From JAEUJM01 sp041918615 (GTDB taxonomy: Bacteria; Actinomycetota; Acidimicrobiia; Acidimicrobiales; DATDAH01): a stretch of 64,000 bases of DNA. A model generated the notes under the pieces. That model had not been told where the DNA came from and did not search any database. It was given only the letters and a program-made list of their open reading frames with translations. Location of the stretch: NCBI GenBank assembly GCA_041918615.1, contig JAYRVH010000077.1, positions 310,001-374,000 of the forward strand, read 5' to 3'. Positions 1 through 6,994 of the stretch are shown here, piece after piece. The stretch's first letter is position 1. Every line of letters starts with the position of its first letter. The position numbers and the translations under genes were made by a program.

Positions 1-50
1 TAGACCTCGGCCATCTTGTCGAGTCCGCGTTGTCGCCGTTCGCTGGTCAT
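1..50 (-). CDS. Partial gene, start only: possible carboxymuconolactone decarboxylase-like protein
   Basis: An ATG at 50 overlaps the TGA of the upstream dehydrogenase as ATGA and runs out of the window. The 16 visible residues begin MTSERRQRGLDKMAEV. Short N-termini of the form RRxRGLxKMxEV are typical of carboxymuconolactone decarboxylase/AhpD-like proteins, but this is too little sequence to prove it. It would be the last gene seen of the CYP51 operon. Confidence 0.45.
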   Translation of the reverse strand, partial: MTSERRQRGLDKMAEV

Positions 51-910
51 GCGCCTTCTTCCTGGTCGGTGTGGGGCACGCCGATGCTCGCCGCGAAGCG
101 CTCGTACGCAAGACGGGCGAGCGGCGTGTCGACCCCATGTTCCTCGGCGAGCTCGATCGCCAGGCCCAGGTCCTTCTCGCCGAGCCCCCGGGTGTGCACG
201 AGGATGTCGTACCAGTCGTCGCCGGGGTGCTGGTCCGCCGTCGTGTCGCGGAACATGATGGCGCCGGGCCCGCCGGTCACCGTGTCCGTGTAGCGGACCA
301 CGTCGCCGAGGTCGACGATGTCGATGCCGCACGCCTCCGCGACACGCGATGCCTCGCCCGCGGCCGTGAACGCCACGAAGTGCATCAGGTTGCGAGCGAG
401 CTTCGCCTGTGTGCCGGCGCCCACCGGCCCGAAGTGCACGACCTTGGCTGCCCACTGCTCGAACACGGGTCGACAGGTCTGGACAGCGTCCTCCGCACCT
501 CCTACCAACACGGCCAGAGTCCCGGCGTGGGCGCCCATGAAACCGCCCGACACCGGTGCGTCGACCAGCGCCACACCGTGGTCGGCAGCCACGGCGGCCA
601 ACTCGACCGCCGTGCCGGCCCGAATTGTCGAGTGCAGGGCGATGACCGTTCCCGGCCGCGCCGTCGACAGGATCCCGCCCGGCCCCGCCACCACCTGACG
701 GGTCTGGACGTCATCCAGCACCATCACCGACACCACCGACGCGTCTGCAGCTGCCTCGGCGGGGGAGGGCACCGCGACCGCACCCCGGTCCACCAAGGGA
801 GAAGTGGCCTCGTCCCGGACATCGCAGACCACCAGCCCGCCTGGGTGCTCGATCAGGTGAGCCGCCATGGCGGCGCCCATCTGGCCGAGGCCGATGAAGC
901 CGACGGTCAC
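47..910 (-). CDS. NAD(P)-dependent 3-hydroxyisobutyrate dehydrogenase-like oxidoreductase
   Basis: A 287-residue beta-hydroxyacid dehydrogenase. The N-terminus has the Rossmann motif GFIGLGQMG (residues 4-12). Mid-protein VDAPVSGG is the substrate-binding signature, and the GTQAKLARN stretch carries the family's catalytic Lys and conserved Asn. The family oxidises or reduces small beta-hydroxyacids with NAD(P) in the cytosol. The GTG start at 910 overlaps the stop of the SnoaL-like gene (GTGA), so the two are probably translationally coupled. A longer open frame runs upstream to 1411 but lies antiphase to that gene and has no family homology. Substrate is unknown; the operon suggests a step in degrading a steroid or terpenoid side chain. 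Confidence 0.85.
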   Translation of the reverse strand: MTVGFIGLGQMGAAMAAHLIEHPGGLVVCDVRDEATSPLVDRGAVAVPSPAEAAADASVVSVMVLDDVQTRQVVAGPGGILSTARPGTVIALHSTIRAGTAVELAAVAADHGVALVDAPVSGGFMGAHAGTLAVLVGGAEDAVQTCRPVFEQWAAKVVHFGPVGAGTQAKLARNLMHFVAFTAAGEASRVAEACGIDIVDLGDVVRYTDTVTGGPGAIMFRDTTADQHPGDDWYDILVHTRGLGEKDLGLAIELAEEHGVDTPLARLAYERFAASIGVPHTDQEEGA

Positions 911-1455
911 TCCCACAGCCCGACGGGTGCCTCGCCCACGGGGTAGCGGCAGGGCTGTCCCTCGCCCGCCCCCGCCGAGTCGAGGCGCTTCCTCATGCCG
1001 TCCGAGAGGGTGCCGTTCCGGAACATCTTGATGAACAGCGCCGTGGCGTTGCCCACGTCGAAGAAATCCCGCTGCCACGACCATCGACCATCGCCGCCGT
1101 AGCGGAACCAGCTGCCGCCGATGCCGGCCACCTCCTCGGTCGCGCCGTCGGGCAGCGTCGCCACCTGCTTCCAGAGCCCGATCACCTCGCCCTGCTGATC
1201 GTCGATCAGCACCTTCTGGTAGGGGTATTCCCAGCCGTCGAGTCCACCCATCTCGACGCCGAGGGCCACGTCGCGGATCTCGTCCCGGCCCACGCACATG
1301 AAGTCCTCGTCGGGGCCGTAGTTCCAGCCATAGGTGGCGTCGGGCGTGTACAGGTCGGCCATCGGCTTCCAGTCGCCTTCGGCCTCGGCACGCCGGTTGG
1401 CGGCCAGCCACCGCTCGACCATGGCTTCGAGCTCGGCACGGGGGTAAGCGGGCAC
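907..1455 (-). CDS. SnoaL/NTF2-like protein
   Basis: A 182-residue protein with an NTF2-like look: an N-terminal helix (ELEAMVERWLAANRRAEAEGDW), then 'MADLYTPDATYGWNYGP' and alternating strands rich in aromatic residues. This fold covers ketosteroid isomerase, SnoaL cyclases and many small-substrate binding proteins. A GTG start at 1455 has a clean AGGAG seven bases upstream. It follows the ferredoxin gene by 12 bases and overlaps the next gene by 4. In M. tuberculosis an NTF2-fold protein (Rv0760c) lies near CYP51 as well, which supports a steroid or other hydrophobic ligand. Catalytic residues cannot be assigned. Confidence 0.7.
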   Translation of the reverse strand: MPAYPRAELEAMVERWLAANRRAEAEGDWKPMADLYTPDATYGWNYGPDEDFMCVGRDEIRDVALGVEMGGLDGWEYPYQKVLIDDQQGEVIGLWKQVATLPDGATEEVAGIGGSWFRYGGDGRWSWQRDFFDVGNATALFIKMFRNGTLSDGMRKRLDSAGAGEGQPCRYPVGEAPVGLWE

Positions 1456-1467
1456 AGGGGGCTCCTA

Positions 1468-1653
1468 TCAGTCGTGAAGGGACAAGGCGTGGGTGGGGCA
1501 GTACTTCACCGCGGCGGCGATCGCCGGGCGGGCATCGGCGGGCGGGTCATGGTCGACCACGGCCACCTTGCGGTCGTCACCGACGACGAACACGGCGGGC
1601 GCCTCGGACTCGCAGACCCCGTGACCCTGACAGAGGTCGGCGTCGACCTTCAC
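1468..1653 (-). CDS. Single-cluster ferredoxin, predicted redox partner of CYP51
   Basis: A small ferredoxin of 61 residues from the preferred start (GTG 1653). It has the ...DLCQGHGVC... half and a distal CPTHAL half; the central Cys of a 4Fe-4S motif is missing, as in the 3Fe-4S ferredoxins that feed actinobacterial P450s. A GTG at 1701, overlapping the CYP51 stop, would add 16 residues encoded by an inserted repeat. I prefer 1653 because GAAGGAAG lies seven bases upstream and the length then matches the family. M. tuberculosis Rv0763c occupies the same place beside CYP51. It should pass electrons one at a time to the two P450s of the operon. Confidence 0.85.
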   Translation of the reverse strand: MKVDADLCQGHGVCESEAPAVFVVGDDRKVAVVDHDPPADARPAIAAAVKYCPTHALSLHD

Positions 1654-1660
1654 CCACGCG

Positions 1661-1730
1661 CTTCCTTCGTCGGCGCCCCTTCGGGATCCCGTTTGACTCA
1701 CGATGCTGCTCCGCTCCGCTGCGCAGCGTT
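1661..1730 (-). repeat. Dispersed repeat unit at the CYP51/ferredoxin junction
   Basis: On the minus strand the left half reads TGCGCAGCGGAGCGGAGCAG and the right half GGATCCCGAAGGGGCGCCGA, separated by about 17 bases, and it ends with a purine-rich GAAGGAAG. The same two halves form the array between prcB and prcA and the copy after the protease gene. Here the unit supplies the last residues of CYP51 (AAQRSGAAS), the GTGA stop/start overlap, and the ribosome-binding site of ferredoxin. Confidence 0.75.
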
Positions 1731-3104
1731 GCCCGAGGCATCCCGGCGGCGATAGCGGACCCGGCAGGGCTGTTGGAGCTGGACGACCATCTTCGAGTGG
1801 TCGTTGACGTAGGTCTCGGGCGGCTGGGCCAGCTCGAAGACCCAGTCCTGCAGGAGCACCGAGAAGATGGCCTTCAGCTGCATGAGGGCGAAGGCCGCGC
1901 CGACGCAGCGGTGCCGTCCCGCGCCGAACGGGATCCAGTTCCACGGGTTGGCCAGGTCCTCGCTACGCGGGTCGAGGTAGCGCTCGGGCACGAACGTGTC
2001 GGCATCGGGGAAGGCCTCGGCGATGCGGTTCGAGATGGCCGGCGTGGCGCCCACCAGCTTTCCCTGTGCGATCCGGAAGCCCTCGACCTCGAGGTCGGAC
2101 TTGGCCACCCGGAGCAGCAGGATCAGTGGCGGGTGCAGGCGGAGCGCCTCTTTGATGCCGGCTTCGAGCCACGGGATCTCGCGTAGGGCCTGGTAGCTGA
2201 CCTGGCTGCCGTCGGCGTAGAGGTCATCGATCTCGTCGACGACCGCGGCCATCACATCGGGGTGGCGCAGCAGCTCGATCAGCGTCCAGGAAGCGGTGCC
2301 CGAGGTGGTGTGGTGGCCCGCGAACATCATCGAGATGAACATGCCCGTCACCGTGTCGGCGGAGAAGCGCTGCGAGCCGTCTTCGGCACGGATGGACATC
2401 AGGACGTCGAGCAGATCCTTCTCTGCACCATCCTCGAGGGGCGACGACGAGCGGCGATCCATGATCCCCTGGACCAGCTCGACGAGGCCGACGCGCGCCT
2501 CGTCCCGACGCCGGAAGCTCTCGATGTCGGCGTAAGGATCGACGTAGGCGATGGCGTCGGTGCCCTTCTCCAGATCGTGGTACAGCGCCGCGAAGCGCCC
2601 GTCCAGCTCCTCGCGGAAGCGCTTGCCGATGAGGCAGGCCGACGAGGTGTAGATGGTCAGCTCGGCGAACCAGTCGAGCAGATCGATCTCGCCCTCGTCG
2701 TCCCACGCCGCGACCATGCGGTCGACCTCGGCCGAGATCGTCTCGGCGTGTCCACGCATGAAGCTGTCCCGCAGGGCCTGGTTGTGCAGCATCTCGCGCC
2801 GCCGCTCGGGCGGCGCGTCGAACACCACGCCTTCGCCGAAGATCGGCGTCATGAACGGGTAGGCCTCGGCCTGGTCGAGGTCCTCCTCGGGCGCGCGGAA
2901 GAACCACTCGTTGGCCTCGGCCCCCGACAGCAGGACGACCGGGCGGTCGGCCAGGAGGAACTCGCCGACGTCCCCGCATTCGGCCCGGACCCGCGCCATC
3001 AGCTCGATCGGGTCTGTCCGGAGGTCCTCGAGATGGCCCGTGACGGCCTCGCCGCCGGACACTCTCGGCGGCTCACGGAGGAGGACAGGGTCGCGAGGCG
3101 TCAT
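1698..3104 (-). CDS. cyp51: Cytochrome P450 CYP51, sterol 14-alpha-demethylase family
   Basis: A 468-residue P450 that tracks M. tuberculosis CYP51 almost throughout: AYPFMTPIFGEGVVFDA in the B' region, FAELTIYTSSACLIGKRF, the I-helix FISMMFAGHHTTSGTAS, the K-helix KEALRLHP (ExxR) and the haem loop FGAGRHRCVG with Cys400. The family removes the 14-alpha methyl group of sterols in three mono-oxygenations. The C-terminus after VRYRRR is extended by about 14 residues that come from a dispersed repeat. The ATG overlaps the SDR stop (ATGA). Whether the host makes, takes up or degrades sterols is not shown by the window. Confidence 0.95.
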   Translation of the reverse strand: MTPRDPVLLREPPRVSGGEAVTGHLEDLRTDPIELMARVRAECGDVGEFLLADRPVVLLSGAEANEWFFRAPEEDLDQAEAYPFMTPIFGEGVVFDAPPERRREMLHNQALRDSFMRGHAETISAEVDRMVAAWDDEGEIDLLDWFAELTIYTSSACLIGKRFREELDGRFAALYHDLEKGTDAIAYVDPYADIESFRRRDEARVGLVELVQGIMDRRSSSPLEDGAEKDLLDVLMSIRAEDGSQRFSADTVTGMFISMMFAGHHTTSGTASWTLIELLRHPDVMAAVVDEIDDLYADGSQVSYQALREIPWLEAGIKEALRLHPPLILLLRVAKSDLEVEGFRIAQGKLVGATPAISNRIAEAFPDADTFVPERYLDPRSEDLANPWNWIPFGAGRHRCVGAAFALMQLKAIFSVLLQDWVFELAQPPETYVNDHSKMVVQLQQPCRVRYRRRDASGNAAQRSGAAS

Positions 3105-3886
3105 GGGCGGTCCTTTCGAGAGGGCGGTGCTTCGGGCTCCACTTCGACCAGCGCGAGGTGCACGCCCTTGGGCGCCGTGACAACCATGACGATCACGTCG
3201 GCGACGTCGTCGGGCGTGAGGTAGTGCGCGCCGTGGATGAGGCCGCGCTCGATCCAGGTGGTGATCGACGCGTCGACGACCGACGGCTCCCAGGTCATGC
3301 CCATCCCCGTGAGCGTGGGCCCGGGTCGCACGGTCGACACCCGTACGCCCGTCCCCTCGAGCTCCATCCGCATCACCCGGCCGAGGGTGTCGAGCCCCGC
3401 CTTGGCGGTGGCGTAGGCCGACATGCCCGGGACCGGGACGCGCAGGATCGACGAGCTGACCAGCACCACGTCACCACGGCCCCGCTCGACCATCGACGGC
3501 ACGAGGGCGTTGCAGAGGCGCTGCGGCCCGAGGAAGTTGACGGTGATGTCCTGGGCGAACGCGTCGGGGTCGGTGCCGATCGAGGTGCCCGGGACCACGT
3601 CGCCGGCGTTGGACACCACGATGTCGATCTCGCCGTAGGCCGCGACGGCGCCCGCCACGAAGGTGGCCACCGAGTCGGAGTCGCTCATGTCGAGCCGCAG
3701 CGCCGTGGCCTCGCCGCCGGCGTGGCGGATCGCCTGGGCCTCCTCCTCACACCGCTCGACGCGCCGGGCACCCAGCACGACGGGGTGGCCGGCGGCCCCG
3801 AGCAGACGGGCGGTGGCCGCGCCGATACCCGACGAGGCGCCCGTGACCACCGCGGGCCGGCGCTCGGGATGGGCGGTGAACGTCAC
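3101..3886 (-). CDS. Short-chain dehydrogenase/reductase
   Basis: A classical SDR of 261 residues. It shows the cofactor motif TGASSGIG near residues 15-22, NAG in the central region, and a catalytic triad Ser (SSSILR) with YATAK. A GTG start at 3886 overlaps the stop of the upstream P450, and its stop overlaps the CYP51 ATG. M. tuberculosis has an SDR (Rv0765c) in the same position between CYP123 and CYP51. The likely role is oxidation or reduction of a hydroxyl/ketone on the same substrate as the P450s. The open frame continues upstream to 5134 but that part is only the antiphase of the P450 gene. Confidence 0.9.
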   Translation of the reverse strand: MTFTAHPERRPAVVTGASSGIGAATARLLGAAGHPVVLGARRVERCEEEAQAIRHAGGEATALRLDMSDSDSVATFVAGAVAAYGEIDIVVSNAGDVVPGTSIGTDPDAFAQDITVNFLGPQRLCNALVPSMVERGRGDVVLVSSSILRVPVPGMSAYATAKAGLDTLGRVMRMELEGTGVRVSTVRPGPTLTGMGMTWEPSVVDASITTWIERGLIHGAHYLTPDDVADVIVMVVTAPKGVHLALVEVEPEAPPSRKDRP

Positions 3887-5103
3887 CGGGGGGCCACCGT
3901 GATGGGCACCGAGGCGAACCCCCGCACGTTCACCGAGTGCACGCGGCGAACGCCGGCGCCGAGCACCTCGTAGCCCGAGCAGCCGGCCACGAGGGCATCG
4001 AGGGCGATGCGGGCCTCGAGCCGGGCCAGCGACGCGCCCATGCAGTAGTGGCGACCCAGGCCGAACGAGAGCTTGTCGGTGTCGAGGGCACCCGACGTGT
4101 CGCGGTGGATGTCGAAGCGGTCGGGCTCGGCGAAGGCGTCGGGGTCGCGGTTGGCCGACCCGACCAACAGGATCACCCGATCGCCCTCGGGGATCGTGCC
4201 GTGCGGGGTCTCGATGTCGACCGCAGCGCGGCGGGCCAGCATCTGTGACGACGTGTCGTAGCGCAGCGTCTCCTCGATCCACGCCGGGATCAGAGTGGGG
4301 TCGGCCCACAGCTGGTCGGTGGTACCGGGGTTGCGCCACGCCCAGTAGAGGGCGTTGGCGAGCAGCTTGGTGGTGGTCTCGTTGCCCGCGACGACCAGCA
4401 GGAACAGGAACCCGTTGATCTCGTCGTCGGTGAGGCGCTCGCCGTCGACCTCGGCGCTGCAAAGAGCCGAGGTGAGGTCGTCGGTGGGCCGGCACCGGCG
4501 CTCGGCCACCATGTCGGCGTAGTACCCGGCGAGGGCCAAGGCCGCTTCGATCCCTGCACGGGGGACGTCCTCCACGCCCTCTTCGCGGTGCACCAGGAGA
4601 TCGGCCAGCCGGCGGACCTCGTCGCGGTCGGACGCGGGCACGCCCACGAGCTCGCTGATCACGTCCATGGGCAGCTTGCCGGCGAAGTCCGCCACCAGAT
4701 CGAACGCGCCGGCCTCGAGTGCCGGGTCGAGGTACTGCGCGGTCAACGCCTCGATGCGGGGGACCAGGTCCTGCACCCGCCGGGGGGTGAAGCCCCGGGA
4801 GACCAGGGCCCGCATGCGGGTGTGGCGCGGCGGGTCGAGGGCCAGGAACGACATGGTCCTGTAAGCCTCCGGCCCCCAGGCCAGGCGGTCGAGCGTGACC
4901 CCGTAGGCACTCGAGAAGCGGGTCGAGTCGCGGAAGGCCGCGCTCACGTCGGCGTGGCGCGACAGGGCCCAGAAGTCCAGGTCGTCGTTGCGGTAGAGCG
5001 GCGCTTCTTCGCGCAGACGGGCGTACGTGGGGTACGGGTCCTCGTGGACCTCGTAGTCGTACGGGCTGTAGTGCGGGGCACCCGTGCCTCGGGCCGGTGT
5101 CAT
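3883..5103 (-). CDS. Cytochrome P450, CYP123-like
   Basis: A soluble bacterial P450 of 406 residues. It has the I-helix motif LLVVAGNETTTKLLANA, the ExxR motif in EETLRYDTSSQ, and the haem-binding loop FGLGRHYCMGASLAR with Cys354. The N-terminus (SPYDYEVHEDPYPTYARLREEAPLYRN, given in part) and the blocks GFTPRR, FAGKLPMDVISELVGVP and NVRGFA match M. tuberculosis CYP123, which also sits beside CYP51. ATG at 5103 overlaps the TetR stop. It presumably receives electrons from the operon ferredoxin. Substrate is not predictable; no function has been settled for the CYP123 family to my knowledge. Confidence 0.9.
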   Translation of the reverse strand: MTPARGTGAPHYSPYDYEVHEDPYPTYARLREEAPLYRNDDLDFWALSRHADVSAAFRDSTRFSSAYGVTLDRLAWGPEAYRTMSFLALDPPRHTRMRALVSRGFTPRRVQDLVPRIEALTAQYLDPALEAGAFDLVADFAGKLPMDVISELVGVPASDRDEVRRLADLLVHREEGVEDVPRAGIEAALALAGYYADMVAERRCRPTDDLTSALCSAEVDGERLTDDEINGFLFLLVVAGNETTTKLLANALYWAWRNPGTTDQLWADPTLIPAWIEETLRYDTSSQMLARRAAVDIETPHGTIPEGDRVILLVGSANRDPDAFAEPDRFDIHRDTSGALDTDKLSFGLGRHYCMGASLARLEARIALDALVAGCSGYEVLGAGVRRVHSVNVRGFASVPITVAPR

Positions 5104-5693
5104 CGACCGTCTCCCAGCACCAGGCGGGTTGCATTGGCCACGACGCCGGGGAGGTCGGTGTAGGCGAGGTGACCCATGCCCGCCTGGAGCATCGCTCCCG
5201 AGAACATCAGCCCGAGGGCCAGCACCGCCGCGTCGGTGGCCTCGTCGCCCAGGGCGTCGAGCATGCGCTGGGTCATGGCGGCGCCGATGCGGTCGCGCAC
5301 CCGCTTGACCTCGGGGTCCGACGCCAACATGGCGGTGGTGACCGCGGCAGCGACGGTCGGCTCGTCGACCAGCAGCAGGGAGACGGGCGCAAGGGCGCTG
5401 GTCACCCGCTGCGCAGCAGGTTCAGCGGCAGCCCGCGTGACTGCCGGGAGCGCGGCGAGGCGACGCCAGAAGACCTCGGCGACGAGGTGGTCCTTCGAGG
5501 CGAAGTAGGTGTAGGCCGTCGCCGGGGCCACGCCGGCCGCGGCGGCCACCGTGCGGACCGTGAGCCCGTCGTAGCCTTGTCGGCGCAGTACCCCGGCAGC
5601 GCTGTCGACGAGCCTCGCCACCGTCTCGGCCTGACGCTCGGTCAGGTCACGCGACGGCGCTGTCTCGATCCCCGAGGCCCCCGAACTGGACAT
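5100..5693 (-). CDS. TetR-family repressor of the CYP51 operon
   Basis: A 197-residue TetR-type regulator. The helix-turn-helix spans roughly residues 28-68 (LTVRTVAAAAGVAPATAYTYFASKDHLV, given in part), followed by a variable ligand-binding helical domain. It is the first gene of the operon and its stop overlaps the CYP123-like ATG. A 16-bp palindrome covers its own start codon and a TAGAGT hexamer lies nine bases upstream, so autoregulation together with the whole operon is likely. M. tuberculosis Rv0767c is a TetR-like gene in the same place. The ligand may be a sterol-like molecule, by context only. Confidence 0.85.
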   Translation of the reverse strand: MSSSGASGIETAPSRDLTERQAETVARLVDSAAGVLRRQGYDGLTVRTVAAAAGVAPATAYTYFASKDHLVAEVFWRRLAALPAVTRAAAEPAAQRVTSALAPVSLLLVDEPTVAAAVTTAMLASDPEVKRVRDRIGAAMTQRMLDALGDEATDAAVLALGLMFSGAMLQAGMGHLAYTDLPGVVANATRLVLGDGR

Positions 5694-5701
5694 GTGTCCA
5701 G
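5686..5701. promoter_or_regulatory. Candidate TetR operator (16-bp palindrome)
   Basis: CTGGACATGTGTCCAG: two 7-bp inverted halves with a 2-bp centre. It covers the tetR start codon and lies directly beside the predicted -10, so a dimer bound here would block initiation of the operon. It differs from the mycobacterial KstR site (TnnAACnnGTTnnA). Confidence 0.5.
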
Positions 5702-5702
5702 A

Positions 5703-5708
5703 ACTCTA
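5703..5708 (-). promoter_or_regulatory. Predicted -10 (TAGAGT) of the CYP51 operon
   Basis: TAGAGT on the minus strand ends nine bases before the tetR ATG, leaving almost no untranslated leader; it abuts the operator palindrome. No clear -35 was seen. Confidence 0.4.
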
Positions 5709-5876
5709 CCCGGTGCGATGGTCGGGCGCCACCGCCACCGCCACCGCGGCCGTCGGGCCCAACGGCCCTACCGCGCCCGACCGGGCCCTCGTACGGTGAG
5801 GATGCAGACCTCGGGTCTCCGTTGGAGGCGTGGGGAGCCGCCCGGCGAGTCGGGCGGCCGGGCGAGAGGAGTGATC

Positions 5877-6860
5877 ATGGTTCTCCGAAGGCGAAACCGG
5901 AGCCGACATCTCGCGCTGGTCGTGGGTGCGGTCGTGATGGCCGCGCTGGTGGGCACGCCGCCGGCAGCGGGGGGCACCTCGGCGGCTGACGAGCCAACGG
6001 TCGCGCCGGTCGAGATCGTGGAGTTGGAGCTGGGGGAGATCCCCGAGACGACGGGTCCCCGGATGAGTGCCGCGTTCGCGGGCCAGGACACGGAGCCGGC
6101 GACGACCACCGATGCGGCGCCACCGCTCGCGGACCTTCCCATCGCCCCCGAGGTGCTGCAGGAGTCGGTGATCGGTGCCGACGGTCGCACGCGAGAGACG
6201 AACACGACGATCTACCCGCACCGGGCCATCGGCCAGCTCGACATCGTCGAGGACGGGATGCGCTACTACTGCACCGGCTGGTTGATCGACCGGAACTCGG
6301 TCGTCACCGCCGGCCATTGCGCGTACAACCCTGGCGGCGCCAACGACCCCATCGACCTCGCCACCTTCGTTCCCGGCCGCAACAACAACGGCGTGTCCTC
6401 CTACGCACCCTTCGGGTACTGCCCGGTGAACGCCCTCTTCGCCCCCTACCGCTGGCGGGTGGAGGGCAAGCGGTCAGACGACTGGGCGATCATGCAGATC
6501 GACTGCGACCTCGGCACCACCGTCGGCTGGTTCGGCATGTACACGCTGCCGGGCACCAACCGCTTCGCCGGCACAAGGGCCCGGGTCCAGGGCTACCCCC
6601 TCGACAAGGAATCGGGCACCCAGTGGCAGATGACCGGGAGCGTCTATCACTCGACCGACCGTCGGCTGTTCTATCCGATGGACACCGCCGGCGGGCAGTC
6701 GGGGAGCCCGGTGTTCAAGTGGAACCGCCCCTCGTGCGGCTCCTGCGTCATGGCCATCCACACCGCCAGCGCCAGCGGCACGCCCCCGAACAACAGCGGC
6801 ACGCGCATCACCGCCAGCGTCTTCGACAAGATCCTCCAGATCCGGGCCCAGAACGGCTGA
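5877..6860 (+). CDS. Secreted V8/trypsin-like serine protease
   Basis: A 327-residue exported protease. An Arg-rich N-terminus is followed by a hydrophobic signal segment (HLALVVGAVVMAALVGTPPA), then about 90 linker/pro-region residues rich in Ala, Thr and Glu. The catalytic triad is visible: His147 in VVTAGHC, Asp202 in SDDWAIMQ, and Ser275 in GGQSGSP. Four Cys (131/148 and a C-terminal CGSC pair) could form disulfides. The layout resembles the glutamyl-endopeptidase (S1B) branch. ATG 5877 is chosen because GAGAGGA lies six bases upstream; a GTG two codons earlier is possible. An 8-bp stem-loop (5837-5858) sits just ahead of the ribosome-binding site. Confidence 0.88.
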   Translation: MVLRRRNRSRHLALVVGAVVMAALVGTPPAAGGTSAADEPTVAPVEIVELELGEIPETTGPRMSAAFAGQDTEPATTTDAAPPLADLPIAPEVLQESVIGADGRTRETNTTIYPHRAIGQLDIVEDGMRYYCTGWLIDRNSVVTAGHCAYNPGGANDPIDLATFVPGRNNNGVSSYAPFGYCPVNALFAPYRWRVEGKRSDDWAIMQIDCDLGTTVGWFGMYTLPGTNRFAGTRARVQGYPLDKESGTQWQMTGSVYHSTDRRLFYPMDTAGGQSGSPVFKWNRPSCGSCVMAIHTASASGTPPNNSGTRITASVFDKILQIRAQNG

Positions 6861-6867
6861 CGTCACG

Positions 6868-6987
6868 GAGCGGATGCCGAAGGCGCCTGGGCGGAGCCGA
6901 GCAAAGGAACAGAGCCGGGCGGGGTGACGTGGCGCAGCGGAGCGGAGCCGCTCAGCCGACGAACCGGATGCCGAAGGCGCCCGACGG
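6868..6987 (+). repeat. Degenerate copies of the dispersed repeat after the protease gene
   Basis: Plus-strand copy related to the unit at 1661-1730. A right half (GGATGCCGAAGGCGCC) occurs at about 6873-6888. A fuller unit follows: TGGCGCAGCGGAGCGGAGCC from about 6931, a spacer, then GGATGCCGAAGGCGCCCGAC and GGAGGAGGG. It fills most of the gap between two converging genes and is not translated in a recognised gene. Confidence 0.6.
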
Positions 6988-6994
6988 AGGAGGG

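Noticed and set aside
1661..1730. Insertion sequence end at the CYP51/ferredoxin junction
   Set aside because: No transposase, terminal inverted repeats or target duplication; only a short repeat shared with other loci.
3101..5134. A fused 677-residue SDR protein
   Set aside because: The upstream part is a different frame of the CYP123-like gene; the SDR begins at GTG 3886 with a GTGA overlap.
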